A DNA stretch of 64,000 bases from Rhodovulum robiginosum. Its GTDB lineage: Bacteria > Pseudomonadota > Alphaproteobacteria > Rhodobacterales > Rhodobacteraceae. Shown here one piece after another: positions 35,237-47,945 of this stretch. A program made the translations under genes and the position numbers. Each line of letters begins with the position of its first letter. Positions within the stretch are counted from its first letter, which is position 1. The stretch spans positions 1 through 64,000 of the forward strand of contig NZ_RWGU01000042.1 of the NCBI RefSeq assembly GCF_003944755.1, read 5' to 3'. Below the pieces are notes generated by a model. The model had not been told where the DNA came from. It saw only the letters and a program-made list of their open reading frames with translations, and did no database searches.

Positions 35237-36061
35237 TCAGAGCAGCTCGGCCTCCTCCATCATTGCGCGGGAGGTTTCGTCCAGCGCATTGATGGACGTG
35301 GAGGTCGACGCCTCGGAAAAAGAGGCGTCGGCGCCGTAGATGTCGCGCGCCGCGCCGGTGGTCAGTTGGTCGGGGGTGCCGTCGAACACCACGCGGCCGT
35401 CGCGCATCCCGATCACCCGGTCGCAATAGCGCCGGGCGGTATCCAGCGTGTGCAGGTTGGCGATCACCATGCGGCCGTCTTCCTCGTGGATGCGGCGCAG
35501 GGCGTCCATCACCACCTGGGCGTTCATCGGGTCGAGGCTGGCGATAGGTTCGTCGGCGAGGATGATCCTGGGGTCCTGCATCAGTGCGCGGGCAATGGCC
35601 ACGCGCTGTTGCTGCCCGCCCGACAGCGCCTCGGCGCGCTTGGGCGCCTGCTCGGCGATGCCCAGCCGGTCGAGGATGTCGATGGCGCGGTGGATGTCGG
35701 CGCTCGGGTAGAGATTGAAGAACGTGGTCAGCGCCGAATGGCGGTTGAGCGTGCCGTGCAGCACGTTCGAGACGACATCGAGCCGGGGCACAAGGTTGAA
35801 CTGCTGAAAGATCATCGCGCAGTCGGATTGCCACGCGCGCTTGGCGCTGCCCCGCAGCTCCAGCACGTTGCGCCCCTCGAACCGGATCGCGCCCATGCTG
35901 GCATCGGTCAGCCTGTTGATCATGCGCAGAAAGGTCGATTTGCCCGCGCCGGACCGCCCGATGATCCCGATGAATCCGGGGCGGTCCACGGCAAAGCTGA
36001 CATTGTCGACGGCGGTGTTCTGGCCGAACACCTTGGTCACCTTTTCGACCTCTAGCGACAT
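35237..36061 (-). CDS. phnC: Phosphonate ABC transporter ATPase PhnC
   Basis: This 274-residue ATPase has Walker [10 protein letters not shown], signature [15 protein letters not shown] and Walker [17 protein letters not shown]. The [19 protein letters not shown] segment is typical of PhnC. The C-terminal [19 protein letters not shown] extension is non-conserved. It is the first gene of the phnCDE1E2-acyltransferase unit. Confidence 0.94.
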   Translation of the reverse strand: MSLEVEKVTKVFGQNTAVDNVSFAVDRPGFIGIIGRSGAGKSTFLRMINRLTDASMGAIRFEGRNVLELRGSAKRAWQSDCAMIFQQFNLVPRLDVVSNVLHGTLNRHSALTTFFNLYPSADIHRAIDILDRLGIAEQAPKRAEALSGGQQQRVAIARALMQDPRIILADEPIASLDPMNAQVVMDALRRIHEEDGRMVIANLHTLDTARRYCDRVIGMRDGRVVFDGTPDQLTTGAARDIYGADASFSEASTSTSINALDETSRAMMEEAELL

Positions 36062-36237
36062 TTCGCCCCCTGTTGCCGGTTTCCACGCCTCGTATCGGCG
36101 GCGCGCGACGGGTTTGTTGCATTTTGCCGAAGCTTTTGTGACGGTCGCCGGCCCGTGGGCCGGGCCGCGCGGGGCGGTTGCCGCCGCCGGCCATCTGGCG
36201 CATTCTGCGCCCGCCCGAAGCGAGAGAAAGGCGCAAG
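36062..36237. promoter_or_regulatory. Divergent region phnC / flavin reductase with PHO-like site
   Basis: On the - strand CCGTCACAAAA (36135-36144 region) resembles the first half of a PHO box upstream of phnC; the second half is weak. No convincing -35/-10 pair was found for either gene. Confidence 0.3.
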
Positions 36238-36732
36238 ATGCACCGTTTCAGACCGACAGCCGAAACCCAGCGCGCCTATCGCGATGCGCTCGGCTGTTTC
36301 GCCACAGGGGTGACGGTGGTGACGGCCGCCAGCCCGTTGGGGCCGGTGGGAATGACCGCCAACAGCTTCGCCTCGGTCTCTCTCGACCCGCCGCTGATCC
36401 TGTGGTCGCCGGCGCGCGCATCGAGCCGCTACGCCGCGATGGCCGGGGCCGGCCGATTTGCCGTGCATGTGCTCGGCGCGGGCGAGCACGCCCTGGCAAA
36501 CCGCTTTGCCCGGTCCGGCGGCGCGTTCGAGGGGCTGGCGATGGAGGGCGCGAATGATCCGCCGCTGATCGACGAGGGATGGATCGCGCGGTTCCTGTGC
36601 ACGCGGGCCGCGGTGCACGAGGCGGGCGACCACGCCATCGTGGTGGGCCACGTCGAAGAGGTCGCGCGCCGCGAGGGGCCGCCGCTGGTCTTTGCCGGCG
36701 GCGCCTACGGCGATTTCAGCCCCGAGGGGTGA
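36238..36732 (+). CDS. Flavin reductase family protein
   Basis: This 164-residue flavin reductase domain (split-barrel FMN-binding) contains [30 protein letters not shown] and [18 protein letters not shown]. Such proteins reduce FMN with NAD(P)H, often for a two-component monooxygenase; no partner monooxygenase is visible. It is divergent from phnC and is probably unrelated to phosphonate use. The start at 36238 follows AGAGAAAGG. Confidence 0.88.
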   Translation: MHRFRPTAETQRAYRDALGCFATGVTVVTAASPLGPVGMTANSFASVSLDPPLILWSPARASSRYAAMAGAGRFAVHVLGAGEHALANRFARSGGAFEGLAMEGANDPPLIDEGWIARFLCTRAAVHEAGDHAIVVGHVEEVARREGPPLVFAGGAYGDFSPEG

Positions 36733-36872
36733 GGCCGCGCGCCGGGCCTTCGGCGCGCGTAACCCTTGCAATCGCGCCGCCCCCTGACAAGTAATGCAAG
36801 GCAAGGGTCGCGCCCCGGCGCGACCGCCAACTGCGTCGGGGCCGCCGGCGCCCCGCGGGACTGGCCGTAGCG

Positions 36873-37466
36873 ATGAGCGAACATCGTGACGATTGGGTGA
36901 TCGCCACGCTTCTGGATGACGTGTCGGCGCTGGCCGTGGCCCGCGACAAGGTCAGCCTGGGCGAGCTTGTCGACACGCTGGGAGCGCGCGGATTCGGGCC
37001 GCTGCTGGTGGTGCTGTCTGCCTTTCTCATCCTGCCGGTAGGCATGGTTCCGGGCATGCCCGGCATTGTCGGGCTCTTCCTCATCCTTATCGGGTCGCGC
37101 ATGGCGGTGGGCAGCACGCAGCTTTGGCTGCCCGAAAGGCTGCGCCGGGTGACCCTGCCCGCGCGCCTGCTGGTCTCGTCGGTCGCCCGTGCCCAGCCCG
37201 CGGTGCTGTGGCTGCGCCCGCTGGTGGCCCCGCGCCTGCCCTATCTTGTGGAAAGCGACGTGATGCTCAGGGTGATCGCGATCATCCTGATGGCCACCGG
37301 CGCGGTGAACATCCTGATCGGATTCATCCCCGGCCTGCCCTTCCTGATGTCGATGCATGTGCTGGTGCTGGGCATCGCGGTGTCGTCGCGCGACGGGGTG
37401 CTCGGGCTGGTGGGCTACGCCTTGTTGCTGCCCGAACTGGTGATCATCTGGCGGCTGCTGACCTGA
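36873..37466 (+). CDS. ExoD-like exopolysaccharide synthesis membrane protein
   Basis: This 197-residue protein matches the ExoD family: a soluble N-terminus with VSLGELVDTLGARGFGPLLVVLSAFLILP in pieces and three to four membrane helices, including GMPGIVGLFLILIGSRMAVG and IAIILMATGAVNILIGFIPG. Such proteins are linked to exopolysaccharide production in rhizobia; the biochemical role is unknown. The 140-bp gap before it shows nothing specific. Confidence 0.85.
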   Translation: MSEHRDDWVIATLLDDVSALAVARDKVSLGELVDTLGARGFGPLLVVLSAFLILPVGMVPGMPGIVGLFLILIGSRMAVGSTQLWLPERLRRVTLPARLLVSSVARAQPAVLWLRPLVAPRLPYLVESDVMLRVIAIILMATGAVNILIGFIPGLPFLMSMHVLVLGIAVSSRDGVLGLVGYALLLPELVIIWRLLT

Positions 37467-37614
37467 CCGCGCTGTTCGGTCGCCGCCCCGTCAGCTTGAC
37501 GCAGGCCCCGGCATCCCGTAAGGAAACGCGCGATCGACATCATGATCGGCAATCCGGCCGGTCGGGCCGCGCGGGACATGCGGCCGAACAGAAGCCGCAA
37601 AAGCAAGGGTCTTC

Positions 37615-39117
37615 ATGACGACATTCGCCGATTTGGGGCTGGACCCCAAGGTGCTTTCCGCTATCGCCGACGCCGGCTACGAAACGCCGACGCCGATTCA
37701 GGCCGGGGCGATTCCCCCGGCTCTCGAAGGGCGCGACGTTCTGGGCATCGCCCAGACCGGTACCGGCAAGACGGCCGGCTTCGTGCTGCCGATGATCACG
37801 CTCTTGGGGCGTGGACGCGCCCGGGCGCGCATGCCGCGCAGCCTGGTGCTGGCCCCCACGCGGGAACTGGCCGCCCAAGTGGCCGAGAACTTCGACACCT
37901 ATTCCAAGAAGACCAAGCTGACGAAGGCCCTGCTGATCGGCGGCGTGTCGTTCAAGGAACAGGACGCGCTGATCGACAAGGGCGTGGACGTGCTGATCGC
38001 CACCCCCGGCCGCCTGCTGGACCATTTCGAGCGCGGCAAGCTGCTTTTGACCGGCGTGCAGATCATGGTGGTGGACGAGGCCGACCGGATGCTCGACATG
38101 GGTTTCATCCCCGATATCGAGCGCATCTTCCAGCTGACCCCCTTCACCCGGCAGACGCTGTTTTTCAGCGCCACCATGGCCCCCGAGATCGAGCGCATCA
38201 CCTCGACCTTCCTTTCGGCGCCCGCCAAGATCGAGGTCGCCCGGCGCGCCAGCGCCGCCGAAAGCATCGAACAGGGCGTGGTGCGCTACACCGCCACCCG
38301 CAAGGACCGCCAGGCCAAGGAAAAGCGCGAGTTGCTGCGCGCGCTGATCGACAGCGAGGGCGAGGCTTGCAAGAACGCCATCATCTTCTGCAACCGCAAG
38401 ACCGAGGTCGATACCGTCGCCAAGTCGCTGCAGAAACACGGCTACGACGCGGCACCGATCCACGGCGACCTGGACCAGAGCCAGCGAACGCGAACGCTGG
38501 AATCCTTCCGCGACGGGCGGCTGCGGCTTCTGGTGGCCTCGGACGTGGCCGCGCGCGGGCTCGACATCCCCGCGGTCAGCCACGTGTTCAACTACGACGT
38601 TCCGAGCCATGCCGAGGATTACGTCCACCGCATCGGCCGCACCGGCCGCGCCGGGCGCCTGGGCAAGGCGCTGACAATCTGCGTGCCGCATGACGAGAAA
38701 TGGCTCAGCGCGATCGAGGCCCTGGTGGAAAAGGGAATTCCGCGGGTCGAAAGCCCGCTCAAGGGCCTGTCCGACGAAGACAAGCCGAACAGCAGTCCGC
38801 GCGGGCGCCAGCCCAAGACGGAAGCGGCCGAGGCAGCGTCTTCCCCTGCCCCTGCCCCCGCCCGTGACACGGCCGAGCCGAAGCCCGAACGCAGTGATCG
38901 GGCCGAGCGTGGCGACCGCAGCGACCGGGGCGAGCGCAAGTCGGGCCGCGGCAAACGCGGCGGGCGCGGCGGCGGCGGCGGGCGCGACGAGCCGGTGGTC
39001 GGCATGGGCGATCATATGCCCGCCTTCCTCACCCGGTCGTTCAAGCCGAAAACCGACACCCGCAGCGAGCCCGAGGCCGAACCGGCGCCCGAATCGCAAA
39101 CCGCCGACGCCGACTGA
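37615..39117 (+). CDS. rhlE: DEAD-box ATP-dependent RNA helicase, RhlE type
   Basis: This 500-residue helicase has the Q motif TPIQAGAIPPALEG, Walker A AQTGTGKTA, motif Ib TPGRLLD, DEAD in VVDEADRMLDMG, motif III SAT and motif VI HRIGRTGRAGR. The conserved core ends near residue 385. The rest is a low-complexity tail with proline/alanine, then arginine/glycine/aspartate-rich RG repeats (RSDRAERGDRSDRGER), typical of RhlE RNA-binding tails. AAGGG precedes the ATG. It acts in RNA remodelling and decay, notable because RNase J is encoded convergently next door. Confidence 0.93.
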   Translation: MTTFADLGLDPKVLSAIADAGYETPTPIQAGAIPPALEGRDVLGIAQTGTGKTAGFVLPMITLLGRGRARARMPRSLVLAPTRELAAQVAENFDTYSKKTKLTKALLIGGVSFKEQDALIDKGVDVLIATPGRLLDHFERGKLLLTGVQIMVVDEADRMLDMGFIPDIERIFQLTPFTRQTLFFSATMAPEIERITSTFLSAPAKIEVARRASAAESIEQGVVRYTATRKDRQAKEKRELLRALIDSEGEACKNAIIFCNRKTEVDTVAKSLQKHGYDAAPIHGDLDQSQRTRTLESFRDGRLRLLVASDVAARGLDIPAVSHVFNYDVPSHAEDYVHRIGRTGRAGRLGKALTICVPHDEKWLSAIEALVEKGIPRVESPLKGLSDEDKPNSSPRGRQPKTEAAEAASSPAPAPARDTAEPKPERSDRAERGDRSDRGERKSGRGKRGGRGGGGGRDEPVVGMGDHMPAFLTRSFKPKTDTRSEPEAEPAPESQTADAD

Positions 39118-39132
39118 GCGCTGGACAGGAAC

Positions 39133-39163
39133 GGGCGCTCGGGCAGACCACTGCCGGGCGCCC
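39133..39163 (+). terminator. Hairpin after rhlE
   Basis: GGGCGC-T-CGGGCAG pairs with CTGCCGGGCGCCC around the loop ACCA (one bulge), followed by CCTCATTG. It lies 15 bp behind the rhlE stop in the 182-bp convergent gap to rnj. A second GGGC-GGCAGGC/GCCTGCCC pairing lies further on (near 39243-39270) and could serve the opposite strand. Confidence 0.55.
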
Positions 39164-39299
39164 CTCATTGTCACTGACGCAGCGCGGGGCGGCGTTGCGC
39201 CTCTCCCCCAAGCCGAACACCGCGGCCCCGATTTGATCCGGGCGGGCGGCAGGCAGCGGCCTGCCCCTCAAGGCGCGCCGCCGCCGGCCGTCGCTGCCG

Positions 39300-40973
39300 C
39301 TAGGCGCTCAGCCGGCTGATCACCACCGTCACCTCGGGTTTCTTGCCGATCTCGTTCTGCGCGCCTTGCCGCACGATCCGGCGCAGCGCATCCTCAAGCT
39401 TGTCGTCATCGGCCAGCGTCTTGTCCTCGGCCCGCCGCATGAACTGGTCGAGATCGGCCTCCAGCACTTCGGCCAGCGCCGCATTCGAGCGCCCCGTTTC
39501 AGGCAGGCCCATCAACTCGACCCAGGGCTCGCCCAGCGGCTCGCCCTCCTCATCGAGGATCAGCGTCACCATCGCGTGGCCGTTCAGCGCCATGCGCATC
39601 CGATCGCGCACCACACCGTCCAGCGCGCCGATCTGCACGGCACCATCCAGATAGGTGCGGCCGGCCTCGATCACGTCGACCACGCGGGGCGGGGTGTGCG
39701 AAAGCTCGACCATGCTGCCATTGGGCGCCAGAACCGCCGGCAGCGCATTCTCGGCCGCCAGTTTCACATGTTCGCGCAGGTGCCGGTGTTCGCCGTGCAT
39801 CGGCACCACCACCTCGGGGTTGATCAGCCGGTGCACCTCGGAGAGGTCGGGCCGGTTGGCGTGGCCCGAGACATGGTAGAGATCGGCCGCGTCGTCGACC
39901 ACGTCGACACCAATCTCGGACAGGGCGTTGACGACGCGCAGCACCTCGCGCTCGTTGCCGGGGATGGTTTTCGACGAGAACAGGAACAGATCGCCCGCCT
40001 TCAGCTCCAGCCCCATGTAGCGCCCGCGCGACAGCTGCCCCGAGGCCGCGCGGCGTTCGCCCTGGCTGCCGGTGACGATCAGCATCAGATGCTCGCGTGG
40101 GATCTCGGCGGCCTCTTCGGGCGGCACCGTCGTGGGGAAATCGGTCAGGATGCCAGACTCGACCCCCGCCTCGATCATCCGTCGCATCGCCCGGCCCAGC
40201 AGGCAGACCGACCGGCCCGCGGCATGACCGGCCTCGGCCAGCGTCTTCACCCGCGCGATGTTCGAGGCGAATGTCGTGGCCACCACCATCGCCTCGGCCC
40301 TTTGCACGAGCTGGGTAATGGCCGGGCCCACCGTCGCCTCGGACCGGCCCGGTTGGGGCGAGAAGACGTTGGTGGAATCGCAGGTCAGCACCTTGACGCC
40401 CGGCGCGGCCACCTCGGCCCAGAGCGCGCGGTCGAAGGGCTCGCCCAGCACGGGCGTGACATCCAGCTTGAAATCGCCGGTATGCACGATACGCCCCGCC
40501 GGGCTGTCGATCACCATCGACGAGCTTTCGGGGATCGAGTGCGAGACCGGCAGGAAGCCCACCTTGAACGGCCCGGCCTCGACCTGGTGCGGCCAGGGGC
40601 CGGTCACGCGCACCTCTTCAGGGTCGTTGCCCTGTTCGTCCATCTTTCGGGCGGCGTGGTTGGCGGTAAAGGCGCGCGCGTAGACCGGCGCCTTCAGCCG
40701 ACGCCACAGATGGCCCAGTGCGCCGACATGGTCCTCGTGGGCGTGGGTGATGAAGATGGCCTCCAGCCGGTCGCGGCGTTGCTCAAGCCACGCGATGTCG
40801 GCAAAAATCAGATCGACCCCCGGCGTGCCATCCATGTTGGGAAAGGTCACGCCCAGATCGACCAGGATCAGCCGCTCGCGGCCGGCCGGGCCATAGCCGT
40901 AGACATAGGCGTTCATGCCGATTTCCCCGGCGCCGCCGAGGGGGAGGTAGATCAGTCGGTTGTCGCTGCTCAT
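39300..40973 (-). CDS. rnj: Ribonuclease J
   Basis: This 557-residue beta-CASP metallo-beta-lactamase nuclease has the metal motif THAHEDHVGALG intact, GGAGEIGMN at the N-terminus, VTGSQGER and the C-terminal HGEHRHLREH beta-CASP motif. RNase J degrades RNA with 5'-exo and endo activities and matures rRNA in alphaproteobacteria. Its start overlaps coaX by four bases, making it the last gene of the nuo-birA-coaX-rnj operon. Confidence 0.95.
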   Translation of the reverse strand: MSSDNRLIYLPLGGAGEIGMNAYVYGYGPAGRERLILVDLGVTFPNMDGTPGVDLIFADIAWLEQRRDRLEAIFITHAHEDHVGALGHLWRRLKAPVYARAFTANHAARKMDEQGNDPEEVRVTGPWPHQVEAGPFKVGFLPVSHSIPESSSMVIDSPAGRIVHTGDFKLDVTPVLGEPFDRALWAEVAAPGVKVLTCDSTNVFSPQPGRSEATVGPAITQLVQRAEAMVVATTFASNIARVKTLAEAGHAAGRSVCLLGRAMRRMIEAGVESGILTDFPTTVPPEEAAEIPREHLMLIVTGSQGERRAASGQLSRGRYMGLELKAGDLFLFSSKTIPGNEREVLRVVNALSEIGVDVVDDAADLYHVSGHANRPDLSEVHRLINPEVVVPMHGEHRHLREHVKLAAENALPAVLAPNGSMVELSHTPPRVVDVIEAGRTYLDGAVQIGALDGVVRDRMRMALNGHAMVTLILDEEGEPLGEPWVELMGLPETGRSNAALAEVLEADLDQFMRRAEDKTLADDDKLEDALRRIVRQGAQNEIGKKPEVTVVISRLSA

Positions 40974-41749
40974 GTCGCCTCGTTTTGTGTGTTATAGGCA
41001 TGGATAACGGTCAGGCCGTGCATCGTCAGGTCGTCCTCGATCGTGTCGAACAGCACGTCGCCCTGGGCAAAGAGCGACGCCAGCCCGCCGGTGCCGATGA
41101 TCTTCATGGGGGTTTCGTATTCGGCGCGAATCTGCTCGGTAATGCCGCGCACCAGCCCTACGTAGCCCCAGAACACACCCGACTGCATACAGGCAACCGT
41201 ATTGGTGCCAATAACCTTCTGCGGCATCGTCACATCCACATGGGGCAGCGCCGCGGCCGCCGAGTGCAGCGCCTCCAGGCTGAGATTGACCCCCGGCGCG
41301 ATCACGCCGCCCACATAGGCGCCGTCATGGGCGACCACGTCGAAGGTGGTGGCGGTGCCGAAATCCACGACGATCAGGTCGCCGCCATGCCGGTCATAGG
41401 CGCCGGCGGTGTTGACCAGCCGGTCCGGCCCGACATGGGTGCCGAAATCGACGCGGGGGTTGTGGGGCAGCACGCAATCGGGCCGGCCGACGACCAGCGG
41501 GCGCGTCTTGAAATAGCGGTCGGAAAAGACGCGCAGGTTGAACACAACCCGCGGCACGGTGGACGACACGATCACGTCGGTGATCTCGGCGTCGATGCCG
41601 TGATGCTCGATCAGGGTCGAGTACCAGACGTAATACTGGTCGGCGGTGCGCTGATGTTCGGTCGCCGTCCTCAAGGTGCAGAGAAACCTCTGCCCGTCCC
41701 AGATGGAAAAGACGGTATTGGTGTTGCCGCAGTCGATGCACAGAAGCAT
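40970..41749 (-). CDS. coaX: Type III pantothenate kinase
   Basis: This 259-residue kinase of the acetate/sugar kinase fold has the phosphate loop DCGNTNTVF, HVGPDRLVNT for pantothenate binding and VVDFGTATTFDVV. It phosphorylates pantothenate in the first step of CoA synthesis and is insensitive to CoA feedback. It is 11 bp behind birA and overlaps rnj. Confidence 0.95.
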   Translation of the reverse strand: MLLCIDCGNTNTVFSIWDGQRFLCTLRTATEHQRTADQYYVWYSTLIEHHGIDAEITDVIVSSTVPRVVFNLRVFSDRYFKTRPLVVGRPDCVLPHNPRVDFGTHVGPDRLVNTAGAYDRHGGDLIVVDFGTATTFDVVAHDGAYVGGVIAPGVNLSLEALHSAAAALPHVDVTMPQKVIGTNTVACMQSGVFWGYVGLVRGITEQIRAEYETPMKIIGTGGLASLFAQGDVLFDTIEDDLTMHGLTVIHAYNTQNEAT

Positions 41750-41760
41750 GGCCGCCTCCC

Positions 41761-42525
41761 TTAGAAAAACACGTCCGCCGCGGCTATGGCACGCCGCCCG
41801 CCCGGCGTCTCTAGGACAAGCTGGCCGTCCTCGTCCACTGTCTCGAAGCGTCCGGTCACCTCGTCGGCGCCGGTTCGCGCGGTGATCGTCTCGCCCAGCC
41901 TCGCCGCGCGCTCCAGCCAGGCGCGGCGCAGCGGGCCAAAGCCGTGGATACGAAAGAACTGGTCCTGGTGGGCCATGTGTTCGGCCAGGAAGGCGAGGAA
42001 TTCCAGCGGATCGACGGCCTCGCCCGTGACCTCGGCGAGGGTGACGGGCGCGATCCGCCCGGGCTCGATCGCCGCGTCGGCGGGCGCGGTGTTGAGGTTG
42101 ACGCCGATGCCGATCGACAGCCGGTCGATGCGTTTGCCCTGCCCCGAGGATTCCAGCAGGATGCCGGCCAGCTTACGCCCGTCGAGCAGCACGTCGTTGG
42201 GCCATTTCAGGGCGATCGCAGCGCGGTCGTCCACATAGGCCAGCAGCGTGGCGTAAAGCGCATAGGACGCGACGAAGGAATAGAGCGCGGCCTTGGCCGG
42301 CGGGCAATCTGGCACCATCGCCAGCGTCGCCGACAGGTTGCCCTCGGGCGCGGCCCAGGCCCTGCCACGCCGACCCACCGCCGCCGTCTGGCGCCGCGCG
42401 GCGAACCAGGTCGGGCGGACGAGAGGCGCATGGCGGCGCGCCTCGGCCATCGTGCTGTCGACCTCGTCGAGCAGGATCAGGTCGTGCCCGGTCGGCCAGT
42501 GCCAGCCCGAAGCGTCAGTTGACAA
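41761..42525 (-). CDS. birA: Biotin-[acetyl-CoA-carboxylase] ligase
   Basis: This 254-residue biotin protein ligase has [14 protein letters not shown] (biotinyl-AMP binding), [18 protein letters not shown] and GIGVNLN. The N-terminal DNA-binding domain of E. coli BirA is absent, so it is a group I ligase without repressor function. It overlaps the 3' end of nuoN by 11 bp. It attaches biotin to carboxylase carrier proteins; the leucine-catabolism genes nearby suggest one client, which is inference. Confidence 0.94.
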   Translation of the reverse strand: MSTDASGWHWPTGHDLILLDEVDSTMAEARRHAPLVRPTWFAARRQTAAVGRRGRAWAAPEGNLSATLAMVPDCPPAKAALYSFVASYALYATLLAYVDDRAAIALKWPNDVLLDGRKLAGILLESSGQGKRIDRLSIGIGVNLNTAPADAAIEPGRIAPVTLAEVTGEAVDPLEFLAFLAEHMAHQDQFFRIHGFGPLRRAWLERAARLGETITARTGADEVTGRFETVDEDGQLVLETPGGRRAIAAADVFF

Positions 42526-43957
42526 GGGTTTCTGCCGCAGCCAGCGCCAGCCCCTCGACCCCGAAGAGGTTGACCACGCCCCCGACCATCGCGAAGGCCG
42601 AGACCATCATGAAGACCCACAGCACCCGCGGCATCGTCCCGTCGATGGCGGTGTCGGTCTCTTCGCCGAAATACATGTAGTAGACGATGCGCAGGTAATA
42701 GAAGGCGCTGATCACCGAGGCGATCACGCCGCCGACCGCCAGCCACACCAGCCCGCCGTCGACCGCCGCCTTGATCACGTAGAACTTGCCGAAGAAGCCC
42801 ACGAAGGGCGGCACGCCCGCCAGGCTGAACAACAGCACCATCATCGCCAGCGCCTTCATCGGTTCGCGCTGCGAGAACATGTTGAGGCTGTTGATGTCTG
42901 TGACCGGCTGGCCGTCCTTTTCCATCGACAGGATGAAGGCGAAGGTGCCCACGTTCATCACCGTGTAGATGGTCATGTAGATCAGCATGGCCTGCACGCC
43001 GCCCGCGGTGCCCGCGGCCAGCCCCATCAGCGCAAAGCCCATATGGGCGATCGAGGAATAGGCCATCAGCCGCTTGATGTTGCGCTGGCCGATCCCCGCG
43101 ACCGCGCCCAGCGCCATCGACAAGAGCGCCAGCACCGCCAGCACCTGCCCCCAGTCGCCCGGCACCGTGCCGAACCCGTCATGCAGCACCCGCGCGAAAA
43201 GGGCCATCGCCGCCATCTTGGGCGCGGTGGCGAAAAACGCGGTCACCGGGGTCGGCGAGCCTTCGTAGACATCCGGCGTCCACATGTGGAACGGCACCGC
43301 CGAGACCTTGAAGGCAAGGCCGGTGATCAGGAAGACGAGCCCGAAGAGAAGGCCCAGCGGCATGTCGCCCTCGCCCAGCGTCGACAGGATGCCCGAGAAC
43401 AGCGTCGTGCCCGCATAACCGTAGATCAGCGACGCGCCGTAAAGCAGCAGGCCCGACGACAGCGCGCCGAGGACGAAGTATTTCAGCCCCGCCTCGGTCG
43501 AGCGCAAGCTGTCGCGCCTGAGCGCTGCGACCACGTAAAGCGCCAGCGATTGCAGCTCCAGCCCCATGTAAAGCGTCATCAGATCGCCCGACGACACCAT
43601 CAGCATCATGCCCACGACCGACAGCGCCACCAGCACCGGAAACTCGAAGCGCAGCACGTTGGCGCGCTTCATGTAGTCCTTGCCCATCAGCAGTACCGCG
43701 CCCGCCGAGAGCAGGATCACCACCTTGGCAAAGCGGGCAAAGCCGTCGTCGATCACCGCGCCCTTGAACGCGGTGTCCACGCCGCCCGCCGAGGCGCCTA
43801 CCCAGAAGGCCAGCGCGAACATCACAAGCGCCGTGGTCCACACCAGAAGCGGCGCCATCCGGTCCTTGCCGGTGTAGACGGCCACCAGCAGCGCGACCAT
43901 GGCATAGGCCGCCAGCGCGATCTCGGGGATCAGAACGGAAAGTTCGGCAAGGTTCAT
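42515..43957 (-). CDS. nuoN: NADH-quinone oxidoreductase subunit N
   Basis: This 480-residue membrane subunit of the antiporter-like family has about 14 helices. Family features are [26 protein letters not shown] and [25 protein letters not shown] with the key lysines. It forms one proton channel of complex I. It follows nuoM by 11 bp. Confidence 0.96.
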   Translation of the reverse strand: MNLAELSVLIPEIALAAYAMVALLVAVYTGKDRMAPLLVWTTALVMFALAFWVGASAGGVDTAFKGAVIDDGFARFAKVVILLSAGAVLLMGKDYMKRANVLRFEFPVLVALSVVGMMLMVSSGDLMTLYMGLELQSLALYVVAALRRDSLRSTEAGLKYFVLGALSSGLLLYGASLIYGYAGTTLFSGILSTLGEGDMPLGLLFGLVFLITGLAFKVSAVPFHMWTPDVYEGSPTPVTAFFATAPKMAAMALFARVLHDGFGTVPGDWGQVLAVLALLSMALGAVAGIGQRNIKRLMAYSSIAHMGFALMGLAAGTAGGVQAMLIYMTIYTVMNVGTFAFILSMEKDGQPVTDINSLNMFSQREPMKALAMMVLLFSLAGVPPFVGFFGKFYVIKAAVDGGLVWLAVGGVIASVISAFYYLRIVYYMYFGEETDTAIDGTMPRVLWVFMMVSAFAMVGGVVNLFGVEGLALAAAETLVN

Positions 43958-43968
43958 CGCGGGTCCCT

Positions 43969-45509
<1,541 letters not shown>

Positions 45510-45510
<1 letters not shown>

Positions 45511-47606
45511 CAGTTCGCTCCCCCGCCCAGCGACATCCACGTGACCAGGAGCGCGATCCCCAGCACCATGGCGAAGGCGTAGTGGAACAGGTAGCCCGAT
45601 TGCATCCGCCCCGACAGCCGCGTCAGGAACGGCACGAAACCCATGGACAGCCCGTTGATCGCCCCGTCGATCAGGCTGCCATCGCCCCCCTTCCACAGCG
45701 CGCGGCCGATATTGCGCGCCGGGTTCACGAAGATCGCGTCGTAAAGCTCATCGAAATACCACTTGTTCAGGAGGAACAGGTAGACAGGCCGGAACTGCCG
45801 CGCGAGTTGACCGGGCACCGACGGGCTGACGAGGTAGAACTGGTAGGCCAGGCCCAGCCCGAGCAGCATCGCCAGGAACGGCGCCGCCTTGACCCATTGG
45901 GGGGCGTGGTGCGCCTCGTCCATCACGTGGTTGTCGGGGGCCATGTAGATCGCCCCTTCGCCCGGCAGGGCATAACCGGCCGCCGCGGTGTCGTGGGCGG
46001 CCTCTTCGCCGTCACCCGCCTCGTCGGTCGCCGCGGCCTCTTCGCCGTGGCCGGCCTCTGCCGTCGCCGCGACCTCGTGGCTGGGGATACCGTAGAAGCG
46101 GTTCACCCGGTCATGGTCGCCGAAAAAGCTGCCGTACCAGGCCATGCCCGCAAAGACCGCGCCAAAGGCCAGCACGCCCAGCGGAATCAGCATGCTGCGC
46201 GGGCTTTCATGGGCGTGTTCGTGGGTGTGCTTGTCGCCCCGCGGCGTGCCCCAGAAGGTCATGAACATCAGCCGCCAGGAATAGAAACTGGTCATCGCGG
46301 CCGCGATCACCAGCGTCCAGAAGGCCCAGGTATCGCCCGATCCGAACGCGCTTTCGATGATCGCGTCCTTCGACAGGAACCCGGCAAATCCGATCGAGGT
46401 CAGCGGAATGCCCACCCCGGTGATCGCCAGCGTGCCGATCAGCATGGCGTAGAAGGTGTAGGGGATCTTGTCCTTCAGCCCGCCGTAATTTCGCATGTCC
46501 TGCTCGTGATGCATCGCGTGGATGACCGAGCCCGCCCCGAGAAACAGCAGCGCCTTGAAAAAGGCGTGGGTCAGCAGGTGGAACATCGCCGCCGAGTAAA
46601 CGCCGACGCCCGCTGCGACGAACATGTAGCCCAGCTGCGAACAGGTCGAATAGGCGATGACCCGCTTGATGTCGTTCTGCACCAGCCCCACCGTGGCGGC
46701 GAAAAACGCCGTGGCCGCGCCGACGACCACGATCATCGTCTGGGCCTGCGGCGCGAATTCGATCAGCGGCGACATCCGGCAGATCAGGAACACCCCCGCC
46801 GTCACCATGGTCGCCGCGTGGATCAGCGCCGACACCGGCGTCGGGCCCTCCATCGCGTCCGGCAGCCAGGTGTGCAGCAAGAGCTGCGCCGACTTGCCCA
46901 TCGCCCCGATGAACAGCAGGATCCCGATCAGGTTGGCGGCGTTCCAGCTTCCGTTCAGGAAGCTCAGCTCGGTCTCGGCGATCTCGGGAGCGGCGGCGAA
47001 GACATCGGTGAAGTTCACGCTGTCGACCAGGAAGTAGAGCGCGAAGATGCCCAGCGCAAAGCCGAAATCGCCCACCCGGTTGACAATGAACGCCTTCATC
47101 GCCGCCGCGTTGGCCGAGGGTTTCTTGAAGTAAAAGCCGATCAGCAGGTAAGACGCGAGGCCCACCCCCTCCCAGCCGAAGAACATCTGGATCAGGTTGT
47201 CGGCGGTGACCAGCGCCAGCATCGCGAAGGTGAAGATCGACAGGTACGCGAAGAACCGCGCCTTGTAATGTTCCTCTTCCTGCCACTGGGGGTCATGGTC
47301 CATGTAGCCAAAGCTGTAGAGATGGACGAAGGCCGAGACCGTGGTCACGACGATCAGCATGATCGCGGTCAGCCGGTCGATGCGGATCGCCCAGTCGGCG
47401 GTGAAGGTGCCGCTTTCGATAAAGCGAAAGACCTCGACCTGGCGCATCTCGCCGTCGAAGCCGAAGAACACGACCCAGGACAGCACCATCGAGACGAAGA
47501 CCAGCACGGTCGCCGTCCACATCGCCGCCTTTTCGCCGATCAGCCGCCAGGTGAACCCGCACAGAAGCGCGCCCAGAAGCGGGGCAAAGAGGATGATCTT
47601 TTCCAT
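45510..47606 (-). CDS. nuoL: NADH-quinone oxidoreductase subunit L
   Basis: This 698-residue subunit is the distal proton pump, with the long lateral helix at its C-terminus. [27 protein letters not shown] and [23 protein letters not shown] are visible. A loop around residues 500-560 is unusually rich in glutamate, histidine and alanine ([19 protein letters not shown]), probably a flexible exposed insertion. Confidence 0.96.
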
Positions 47607-47612
47607 GGCTCT

Positions 47613-47918
47613 TTACCCTTTCAGGATGTTGATGTCCTTGACCGCGATCGACCCGCGGTTGCGGTAGAAGCAGACCAGGATCGCCAGGCCGATGGCCGCC
47701 TCGGCGGCGGCGACGGTGAGGACGAACATGGTAAAGACCTGCCCCACCAGATCGCCCAGGAAGGCCGAGAAGGCGACGAGATTGATGTTGACCGCCAAGA
47801 GCATCAGCTCGATCGACATCAGGATGACGATCACGTTCTTGCGGTTCAGGAAGATCCCGAAAATGCCGATGACGAAGAGCGCTGCGGCCACCGTCAGGTA
47901 ATGTTCAAGTCCGATCAT
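47613..47918 (-). CDS. nuoK: NADH-quinone oxidoreductase subunit K
   Basis: This 101-residue subunit has three membrane helices and the two conserved membrane glutamates, one in [16 protein letters not shown] and one in [11 protein letters not shown]. It is full length for the family. It is 6 bp ahead of nuoL and 107 bp after nuoJ, a gap that contains a possible 27-residue ORF. Confidence 0.96.
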   Translation of the reverse strand: MIGLEHYLTVAAALFVIGIFGIFLNRKNVIVILMSIELMLLAVNINLVAFSAFLGDLVGQVFTMFVLTVAAAEAAIGLAILVCFYRNRGSIAVKDINILKG

Positions 47919-47945
47919 TCCGTCCCTCTCGACCCCGGCGGGGCC

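Noticed and set aside
46000-46080. Frameshift or foreign insertion in nuoL at the acidic, histidine-rich loop
   Set aside because: The frame is continuous and flanking NuoL segments are normal; it looks like a flexible surface loop.
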